A program made the position numbers and the translations under genes. Shown piece after piece: positions 58,766 to 64,000 of a DNA stretch of 64,000 bases; position 1 is the stretch's first letter; each line of letters starts with the position of its first letter. This stretch comes from Catellatospora vulcania. Its GTDB lineage: Bacteria > Actinomycetota > Actinomycetes > Mycobacteriales > Micromonosporaceae. The stretch covers positions 186,001 through 250,000 of the forward strand of contig NZ_WARX01000007.1 in assembly GCF_009720385.1 (NCBI RefSeq), in the 5' to 3' direction. Below the pieces are notes generated by a model that did not search any database, was not told the DNA's origin, and worked only from the letters and a program-made list of their open reading frames with translations.

Positions 58766-58977
58766 TTCATCAACTCCTGGACGAGCGCCCAGATCGGTCC
58801 CGACGCCACAATTCCGAGGATCTGGAGGGTCCGCGTAAAGCGCCGCTTACGTGCAGCGCTCCAACGCCGGCGCTCCTCCACGAAGATGGGGATCATCACT
58901 CCGGTGAGCGGGAACCTGAACCAGTAGACCCGGCGGCCGTCGACATATCTGACCTGCTTGTTAACCTTGCCCTGCAT
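58762..58977 (-). CDS. Small basic hypothetical protein
   Basis: A 71-residue protein from the ATG at 58977 (MQGKVNKQVRYVDGRRVYWF), preceded by GAAGGAAGCAGAG. It is strongly basic in the middle (EERRRWSAARKRRFTRTLQI) and ends with a short hydrophobic stretch. It starts 73 bases downstream of the DUF3631 fragment and overlaps the next gene by four bases. Function unknown; nucleic-acid binding is possible. Confidence 0.6.
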   Translation of the reverse strand: MQGKVNKQVRYVDGRRVYWFRFPLTGVMIPIFVEERRRWSAARKRRFTRTLQILGIVASGPIWALVQELMK

Positions 58978-59050
58978 CTCTGCTTCCTTCTTCGTCGTTG
59001 GTGGGGGAGTTGCTTGGGCGGACAGCCGCTGGCGTTGCTGTCCGCCCGTC

Positions 59051-59460
59051 TCATTTCGCGGCTGAATTTCTGCCCCGCGCCTTCTTGGGCTTAAGGCCGG
59101 GACTCGATGTCGACGCACCTTCCTTAGAGGTACTGACCTCGGACGTCGCCCCTGTCGCCCCTGTCGCCCTTTCCTGGGCAAGGTGCCGCTTCCACGCATC
59201 GTGGAACTGACGCTTCTCGTAACCTTTGGCGGTTTTCTTACTGGGTCGGCGCACGTCTTTGCTCTCGATTCCGTACGACCCGAGGTACTTGGCCAGCTGA
59301 TGAGCGGTGAGCTGACGTTCACCCCACGGAGACTCGGGGAGGGCATGGAGATGGCCCAGGAGATCTACCGTGCTGATCTTGTCGAAGACTCCCGGCTCCG
59401 CGAACAGAAGCCATATGTCGCGAAGGAGCATTCCCTCCTTGAGCGTGCGTTCGTCACGTG
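59051..59460 (-). pseudogene. C-terminal fragment of a DUF3631 replication protein
   Basis: Reads LKEGMLLRDIWLLFAEPGVF, DLLGHLHALPESPWGERQLT, AHQLAKYLGSYGIESKDVRR, KGYEKRQFHDAWKRHLA and a Lys-rich end. This is the C-terminal domain (LLxDIRxxF...ALPESPW...LxxxLxPYGIxPRxVR) of phage and plasmid helicase/primase-like proteins with DUF3631. The N-terminal ATPase is missing. Open frame upstream of about 59460 is merely the antisense of the integrase fragment and is not homologous. Confidence 0.75.
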
Positions 59461-59912
59461 TGATGGTCGCTGGGGCGGTCGTGGAGGGCGCGCCGAAGAC
59501 GGTCCGGGGGAGCAGGACGTTGCCGCTCGACGAGGATCTGGTCAACGCCCTACGGGTGCTCCGGTCCTACCAGCGTGTCGACCAGCTCAATGCGGGAGAC
59601 GCATACGAGGACGGCGACCACGTCATCTGCGATGAACTCGGCAGGCCGTACTACCCGACTCGTTACTCGTACGCGTTCCAGCGGAGGGCGAAGGAAGCCG
59701 GTCTGCCGGTCATCCGGCTCCACGACGCTCGCCACACCACGGGCACCCTCATGCACCTTCGCGGCGTCCCTGTAGCGGTCATCTCAGCATGGCTGGGACA
59801 CGCGAGCGCCGACTTCACCATGCGGACGTACGTGCACTCGCAGACCGCAGAACTGGGTAACGCACGCGCCAGCCTGAACCACGCCCTGGGGCGTTCCGAG
59901 ACTGGCCAGTGA
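59440..59912 (+). pseudogene. Tyrosine integrase lacking its N-terminal half
   Basis: The recognisable part starts SSRVMVAGAVVEGAPKT and continues with RGSRTLPLDEDLVNALRVLR, VIRLHDARHTTGTLMHLRGV, ISAWLGHASADFTMRTYVHS. It thus has the H-x-x-R box (HDAR), the LGH box and the final tyrosine (TYVHS), but the DNA-binding domain and the first catalytic arginine (GLRxGEALxLxW) are missing. Open frames could give a short product from 59370 or 59427. It ends 104 bases before attR, the right place for the element's integrase. The product cannot catalyse recombination alone. Confidence 0.82.
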
Positions 59913-60016
59913 CAAAGAAGTGAGATAGCGACCCCGTTTAACAGAACACCGGCTCACGCCCGTGCCCCGATGTGACCGCTGACCTGGCCCTACGTACAGA
60001 GCAGATGATCGCGTTC

Positions 60017-60039
60017 TTGATATGCAACTAGTTTCATAG
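60017..60039. other. Right attachment site (attR core), abutting a PadR start codon
   Basis: Identical over 23 bases to 33544-33566. One base separates it from the ATG of the PadR gene at 60041. The inner dyad (60022-60037, ATGCAACTAGTTTCAT) resembles PadR operators, which are typically ATG..CAT-ended dyads. The chromosomal target therefore seems to be the operator/promoter of this gene. Confidence 0.85.
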
Positions 60040-60040
60040 C

Positions 60041-60604
60041 ATGATGGCCGGCGTGGCCCTGGAACACGCGATCCTCGTCTCGCTGCTGGAGCAGCCCGGG
60101 TCCGGCTACGAGCTGGCCCGGCGGTTCGACCGCTCCATCGGCCGGTTCTGGACCGCGACCCACCAGCAGATCTACCGCGTCCTCAAACGGATGGAGGCCG
60201 ACGGCTGGGTCACCGCCGAGGAGATCGACCAGGACGGCCGCCCCGACAAGAGGCGTCACTCCGTGGCCGCACCCGGCCGGGCGGCGCTAACCACCTGGCT
60301 GCGGGAGCCGGTCCAGCCGGAGTCGGTCCGCCACGAGCTGGCCGTCAAGATCCGGGGGGCCGCGTTCGACGACGCCGCCGGGCGGGCCGCGCTGATCGTC
60401 GAGGTCGAGCGCTACCGCGCCGACCACGAGGCCACCGTGCACCGCTACCTGACCGGCGAGCAGCGCGACTTCCCCGACGCGGGCGCGCTCGACGCGGGGC
60501 AGCGGCTGCAGCACGTCGTGCTGCGCGGCGGCATCGCGTACGAGCGGATGGTCCTGGCCTGGCTCGACGACGTCCTCGAAACCCTCCACGGCCTCGGCCG
60601 CTGA
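60041..60604 (+). CDS. PadR-family regulator at the element boundary
   Basis: A 187-residue repressor (MMAGVALEHAILVSLLEQPG; Met1 or Met2). The winged helix reads GYELARRFDRSIGRFWTATH, QQIYRVLKRMEADGWVTAEE and RPDKRRHSVAAPGRAALTTW. A C-terminal helical PadR_C-type domain follows (KIRGAAFDDAAGRAALIVEV, EHATVHRYL type), so it is subfamily 1. Its upstream region is the attR site, so the native upstream promoter is now 26.5 kb away at attL. It probably controls the acyl-CoA dehydrogenase gene 21 bases downstream. Confidence 0.9.
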   Translation: MMAGVALEHAILVSLLEQPGSGYELARRFDRSIGRFWTATHQQIYRVLKRMEADGWVTAEEIDQDGRPDKRRHSVAAPGRAALTTWLREPVQPESVRHELAVKIRGAAFDDAAGRAALIVEVERYRADHEATVHRYLTGEQRDFPDAGALDAGQRLQHVVLRGGIAYERMVLAWLDDVLETLHGLGR

Positions 60605-60625
60605 ACCTGGAAAGGGAACACGACC

Positions 60626-62341
60626 ATGGCGCACCCGCTGCTGCTGAACCCGCGCACCTACGACCCCGCGCACTTCGACGACGAGACCCGCCGGCTGCTG
60701 CGCGCCACCGTCGACTTCTTCGAGAACCGCGGCAAGAAGGTGCTCGTCGACAGCTACAACGATCGCACCTGGTACGCCGACTTCCTGGACTTCGTCGCCA
60801 AGGAGGGCCTGTTCGCGACCTTCCTGACCCCGGCGGCCGACGGCGCCGGAGCCACCCGCTGGGACACCGCGCGCAACGCCGCCCTCAGTGAGATCCTCGC
60901 CTTCTACGGCCTCGGCTACTGGTACACCTGGCAGGTCACCATCCTGGGCCTCGGCCCGGTCTGGCAGAGCGCCAACCCGGCCGCCCGCGCCCATGCCGCC
61001 GGGCTGCTCGCCGACGGCCACGTCATGGCGTTCGGCCTGTCCGAGCGCGCCCACGGCGCGGACATCTACTCCACCGACATGGTGCTGACCCCGGACGGCG
61101 CGGACGGATTCCGGGCCACCGGCGGCAAGTACTACATCGGCAACGGCAACGTCGCCGGGCTCGTGTCCGTCTTCGGCCGCCGCGCCGACGTGGAGGGGCC
61201 CGACGGGTACGTCTTCTTCGCCGCGGACAGCCGTCACCCGGCCTACCACCTGGTCAAGAACGTGGTGAACGGGCAGATGTACGTCAGCGAGTTCCGGCTC
61301 GAGGACTACCCGGTGCGCGGGCAGGACGTGCTGCACACCGGAAAGGCCGCGTTCGACGCCGCGCTCAACACCGTCAACGTCGGCAAGTTCAACCTGTGCA
61401 CCGCCTCGATCGGCATCTGCGAGCACGCGATGTACGAGGCGGTCACCCATGCCCACCAGCGGGTGCTCTACGGCAGGAAGGTCACCGACTTCCCGCACGT
61501 GCGCCGCGAGCTGACCGACGCGTACGCCCGGCTGGTCGCGATGAAGCTGTTCAGCGACCGGGCCGTCGACTACTTCCGGTCGGCGGGGCCCGACGACCGG
61601 CGGTACCTGCTGTTCAACCCGATGACGAAGATGAAGGTCACCACCGAGGGCGAGCGGGTGATCGACCTGCTGTGGGACGTGATCGCCGCGAAGGGCTTCG
61701 AGGCCGACACCTACTTCGACAAGGCCGCCAAGGACATCCGCGGCCTGCCCAAGCTCGAAGGCACCGTGCACGTCAACCTCGCGCTGATCCTGAAGTTCAT
61801 GCCCAACTACCTGTTCCAGCCGGCCGAGTTCGCGCCCGTGCCGACCCGGCAGGACGCGGCCGACGACGAGTTCCTGTTCCGGCAGGGGCCCGCTCGCGGC
61901 CTGGGCGCGATCCGGTTCCACGACTGGCGCGGGCCTTACGACAAGCACGCCGACCTGGCCAATGTGGCCGTGTTCCGGGAGCAGGCCGACGGGCTGTGCA
62001 CGCTGCTGCTGGCCCACGCGCCCGACGAGGAGCAGCAGCGCGACCTGGACTTCCTGCTCACGGTCGGCCAGCTGTTCGCGCTGGTCGTGTACGGCCAGCT
62101 GATCCTGGAGCAGGCCGAGCTGACCGGCCTGGACCGCGAGCTGCTCGACGAGATCTTCGCGGTGCTCGTCGGGGACTTCTCCGGCTACGCGACCGAACTG
62201 CACGGCAAGGCGGCCACCACGCAGGCGCAGGCCGCCTGGGCGCTGGCGCACCTGCGCCGCCCGGTCCGCGACGCCGCCCGCACCGCCGCGGTGTGGGCGC
62301 AGGTGGAGGCGCTCTGCGGCGCGTACGCGATGCAGCCGTAG
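60626..62341 (+). CDS. Acyl-CoA dehydrogenase family flavoprotein
   Basis: A 571-residue protein preceded by GAAAGGGAACACGACC. It has the family plan: helical N-terminal domain (residues 20-150), a middle FAD/substrate sheet with MAFGLSERAHGADIYSTDMV and FRATGGKYYIGNGN, and a C-terminal helical domain with STASIGICEHAMYEAVTHAH-like and YGRKVTDFPHVRRELTDAYA stretches. The length and an extra C-terminal part of about 150 residues are like those of the larger acyl-CoA dehydrogenases. It may oxidise acyl-CoA. It probably forms an operon with the upstream PadR gene, which is known for detoxification-type regulation in other systems. Confidence 0.88.
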   Translation: MAHPLLLNPRTYDPAHFDDETRRLLRATVDFFENRGKKVLVDSYNDRTWYADFLDFVAKEGLFATFLTPAADGAGATRWDTARNAALSEILAFYGLGYWYTWQVTILGLGPVWQSANPAARAHAAGLLADGHVMAFGLSERAHGADIYSTDMVLTPDGADGFRATGGKYYIGNGNVAGLVSVFGRRADVEGPDGYVFFAADSRHPAYHLVKNVVNGQMYVSEFRLEDYPVRGQDVLHTGKAAFDAALNTVNVGKFNLCTASIGICEHAMYEAVTHAHQRVLYGRKVTDFPHVRRELTDAYARLVAMKLFSDRAVDYFRSAGPDDRRYLLFNPMTKMKVTTEGERVIDLLWDVIAAKGFEADTYFDKAAKDIRGLPKLEGTVHVNLALILKFMPNYLFQPAEFAPVPTRQDAADDEFLFRQGPARGLGAIRFHDWRGPYDKHADLANVAVFREQADGLCTLLLAHAPDEEQQRDLDFLLTVGQLFALVVYGQLILEQAELTGLDRELLDEIFAVLVGDFSGYATELHGKAATTQAQAAWALAHLRRPVRDAARTAAVWAQVEALCGAYAMQP

Positions 62342-62365
62342 GACGGCGCGGCTGGTGTTTCAGTT

Positions 62366-62436
62366 GTCAAGATCGCTGTTTGGTGTCAGAACCTGTGGTC
62401 AGACCGCAGATCCTGACCAACAACAGCGATCTTGAC
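62366..62436. repeat. Long hairpin repeat between operons
   Basis: GTCAAGATCGCTGTT (62366-62380) pairs perfectly with AACAGCGATCTTGAC (62422-62436), and an inner GGTGTCAG/CTGACC stem continues with a small bulge, followed by a third short stem (CTGTGG/CCGCAG). The hairpin lies 25 bases after the acyl-CoA dehydrogenase stop and may terminate it, but its size and arms look like a dispersed palindromic repeat. Confidence 0.65.
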
Positions 62437-62485
62437 GCGCATGTGGGGTGGTCCGTTGTCCACGGAAGGGCTTGCGCGGTAAGTC

Positions 62486-62499
62486 TATCTAGGTAGATA
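62486..62499. promoter_or_regulatory. Dyad operator for the second PadR gene
   Basis: TATCTA-GG-TAGATA is a perfect 6-bp-arm dyad that ends eight bases before the ATG at 62508. The position suits autorepression by the PadR product. It overlaps what would be the -10 region of a leaderless or short-leader promoter. Confidence 0.65.
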
Positions 62500-62507
62500 T
62501 TAGGGGC

Positions 62508-62834
62508 ATGGCACGCGTACGACAGCCCTCACCGCAGACCGCGGCCGTGCTCATCGCCCTCGCCGAGACCGGAGAGGACTGGAGCCACGGCTACGACCTG
62601 TGCCGCAGCCTGGATCTGAAGGCGGGCACGGTCTACCCGATCCTCATCCGACTCGCCGAACGAGGGCAGGTGGAGACCTCGTGGGAGACCGACCCGCCAC
62701 GCGGGCGGCCCGCCCGGCACCTGTACCGGCTCACCACAGCGGGCGCCGAACTCGCGCGCACCGTCGCCGCGTCGGCGCGCGCCGCCGAAGCACCCGCCCC
62801 GGGCGCGACCCGGCTCGCTCCCCGAACCGCCTGA
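62508..62834 (+). CDS. PadR-family regulator (short, subfamily 2)
   Basis: A 108-residue winged-helix repressor (MARVRQPSPQTAAVLIALAE). Core motifs are WSHGYDLCRSLDLKAGTVYP, ILIRLAERGQVETSW, GRPARHLYRLTTAG. The lack of a large C-terminal domain places it with the short PadR group, which commonly pairs with a membrane protein gene, as here (62884, 49 bases downstream). TAGGGGC lies close upstream and the dyad at 62486-62499 is the likely operator. Confidence 0.9.
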   Translation: MARVRQPSPQTAAVLIALAETGEDWSHGYDLCRSLDLKAGTVYPILIRLAERGQVETSWETDPPRGRPARHLYRLTTAGAELARTVAASARAAEAPAPGATRLAPRTA

Positions 62835-62883
62835 TCCGCGACCGCTCGATTCCCCGACCCGCCCTGCCGTTCGGAGGCCCTCG

Positions 62884-64000
62884 ATGCTCGACTTCCTCCT
62901 CTTCCTGGTGGTGCTCGCACCAGCGCCACTGCTCGCGATCACAGTGCTCGCGGTCCGCCTGCGCGATGTCGTACGACGCGGCGGTGTCCGCGGGCTCGCC
63001 GCCCGCACCCGCGCCGCCCTGCGCGACGGCGCCCGCCGTCCCGTGTGGACGGCACTGATCGCCGTGGTCGCAGGCGCGGCAGCGCTCACCTTCGGTCTGG
63101 AACGCCTGTATCTCGCGACGGTCGAGAACGGCCCGCGCTGGGGTGTCGACCTGGTGCTGGTCACCATGGTGCTCGGCATGCTCGCCGCGGTCGCCTGCGG
63201 TGCGCTCGCCGCGCTGGCCGCGGCCACCGTCGCCCGGGGCCGGGGATTCGGGGCCGGAGCCGTCGCCGGACTGCTCGCCCTCCTGGCGATCGCCGCCGGC
63301 GCCGCCGCCGCGCACCTGCCGCTGCACGCCGCCTACCTGGCCGAACCCGCCGGCTTCCCGGTAGTCGCGAACCTCGGCGAGGGCGACCTGCTCATCCCGT
63401 TCGTGGTGTTCTTCGTCGTACTGGTATGGGCGCTGCCGTGGCCCGTCCTCGGCGCGGCCCACGGTGCCCGCACACCGGCGGAAAGCAGCCCGCACCCGGC
63501 CCGCGACCTCTGGCAGCTTTTGCTCGACCTCGCCACCGCGGACCTGCCCGCCGACCGGTCCGCGTGGGGCGCCGCGCTACGTGCCGAACTCGCCGCGATC
63601 GACCCGCCCGCCGAGCGGCGCAGGTTCGCCCTCGGCGGGGTGTGGGCGGCGCTGCGGTCCGGGCGGGCGCGCGGCGCGTGGGCGCAGGCCGCCGCGGTGG
63701 CGGTCGTCGTGGCGGGCGGCTCGTTCGCCGCCTCGCGATGGTCGCTGGCCCACGACCGGGGCGGGATCCTCAGTTTCTGGGTCACCGCGCCGAGCGCCCT
63801 GCTGGCCGTCGTCGCTCTCGCCACAGCCTGGCGTTTCCGGTCCTTCGGCGCGGGACTGCGGGCCGGGGCCCTGTCCGGGCTCGCCGCGCTGGTGGCGATC
63901 ATCGCCGTCGGCATTCCCGAGTCGCTGGTCTGGGCGCAGCGGCAGGCCGGCTACCTGAGCACCGGCGATGCCGTGCCGCCGACGTGGCAGTCCGCGGTCC
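62884..64000 (+). CDS. Multi-pass membrane protein, runs off the window
   Basis: Open from ATG 62884 (GGAGGCCCTCG upstream) to the last base of the window, at least 372 residues, no stop seen. Starts MLDFLLFLVVLAPAPLLAIT and has about eight hydrophobic helices separated by a cytoplasmic segment (DLWQLLLDLATADLPADRSA, WGAALRAELAAIDPPAERRR). The WGxAxxAELAxIxxxxERxxFxLGxxxxAL signature in the middle is common in actinomycete proteins encoded directly after short PadR genes. Probably co-transcribed with and controlled by the upstream PadR gene. Function unknown. Confidence 0.75.
   Translation, partial: MLDFLLFLVVLAPAPLLAITVLAVRLRDVVRRGGVRGLAARTRAALRDGARRPVWTALIAVVAGAAALTFGLERLYLATVENGPRWGVDLVLVTMVLGMLAAVACGALAALAAATVARGRGFGAGAVAGLLALLAIAAGAAAAHLPLHAAYLAEPAGFPVVANLGEGDLLIPFVVFFVVLVWALPWPVLGAAHGARTPAESSPHPARDLWQLLLDLATADLPADRSAWGAALRAELAAIDPPAERRRFALGGVWAALRSGRARGAWAQAAAVAVVVAGGSFAASRWSLAHDRGGILSFWVTAPSALLAVVALATAWRFRSFGAGLRAGALSGLAALVAIIAVGIPESLVWAQRQAGYLSTGDAVPPTWQSAV

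Larger units (their letters stand above)
33544..60039. mobile_element. Integrated, apparently stranded mobile element of about 26.5 kb
   Basis: Perfect 23-bp direct repeats lie at both ends (33544-33566 and 60017-60039), and a tyrosine-recombinase gene fragment ends about 100 bases inside the right repeat, as expected for integrase next to an attachment site. Left and right flanks are typical high-GC chromosome, while the interior has more AT-rich genes, leaderless starts and many hypotheticals. Interior content: DUF2637 module, defence-like genes (Shedu, helicase-nuclease, endonuclease-like), macro domain, tail-fibre-like protein, ESX-type operon, and fragments of exonuclease, HNH, DUF3631 and integrase. 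No intact integrase, Xis, FtsK/TraB-like transfer or Rep protein is visible. Confidence 0.82.

Noticed and set aside
33544-60039. Complete prophage or tailocin
   Set aside because: Only a fibre-like protein and early-region fragments are present; no capsid, portal, terminase, sheath, tube or baseplate gene was found.
33544-60039. Functional actinomycete conjugative element
   Set aside because: DUF2637 and an integrase remnant are present, but no FtsK-like transfer ATPase, Rep or Xis gene was recognised and the integrase is cut.
60287-62251. 654-codon frame opposite the acyl-CoA dehydrogenase
   Set aside because: Shadow of a clearly homologous gene on the plus strand; no domain pattern.
1-64000. 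CRISPR array or rRNA/tRNA genes
   Set aside because: No regularly spaced repeats of CRISPR size and no tRNA cloverleaf or rRNA signature were noticed, including at the attachment sites.

Overview
The window is high-GC DNA with dense GTG and TTG starts, ECF sigma factors, LAL-type LuxR regulators, DUF3040, DUF2637 and MEDS/HATPase proteins. This points to a filamentous actinomycete, most likely Micromonosporaceae (inferred from gene style; no rRNA or tRNA gene was seen to confirm it).

Layout. 1-3.0 kb: remnant of an actinomycete integrative element, with three small minus-strand genes divergent from a GntR regulator and a GNAT acetyltransferase, bracketed by tandem GGTTGCTGTCAG-type repeats. 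3.1-4.1 kb: an orphan polymorphic-toxin tip (end of a Hint domain, then a Tox-REase-5-like nuclease) with its overlapping immunity gene. 4.6-7.3 kb: a large LAL regulator. 7.8-11.8 kb: a complete ferric-siderophore ABC importer behind an IdeR/DtxR-type iron box. 11.8-24.3 kb: chromosomal genes, including an ECF sigma factor fused to a membrane domain, a secreted three-repeat protein, an MFS pump, an alpha/beta-hydrolase lacking its nucleophile serine, MEDS/HATPase, DinB and MarR/NmrA genes, and two gene tails left by decay (LacI and ECF sigma). 24.3-27.9 kb: a two-permease ABC exporter divergent from a HxlR-peroxiredoxin fusion regulator. 28.0-32.0 kb: a copper/YcnI cluster (YcnI, CopC-CopD fusion, second YcnI-like protein). 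32.2-33.4 kb: a serine beta-lactamase-like hydrolase.

33,544-60,039 is an integrated mobile element of about 26.5 kb bounded by perfect 23-bp direct repeats. The right repeat lies directly before the start codon of a PadR regulator that precedes an acyl-CoA dehydrogenase gene. Cargo: a DUF2637 gene pair, a paralogous pair of membrane-anchored proteins, a Shedu (DUF4263) protein, a macro-domain protein, a membrane-anchored endonuclease-like protein with two Tudor-like repeats, a RipA-like membrane protein, a giant internally duplicated tail-fibre-like protein with small one-helix proteins, an ESX/EspC-type five-gene operon, a 380-bp array of CTTCCG boxes, a lipoprotein, and a helicase with a C-terminal PD-(D/E)XK nuclease domain. 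The right end holds wreckage of a phage-like replication module: an exonuclease fragment, a frameshifted HNH gene, and a DUF3631 fragment abutting an integrase that lacks its N-terminal half. The element therefore looks stranded and enriched in defence genes.

60.0-64.0 kb: PadR with acyl-CoA dehydrogenase, a long hairpin repeat, then a second PadR with its own dyad operator and a membrane protein that runs off the window.
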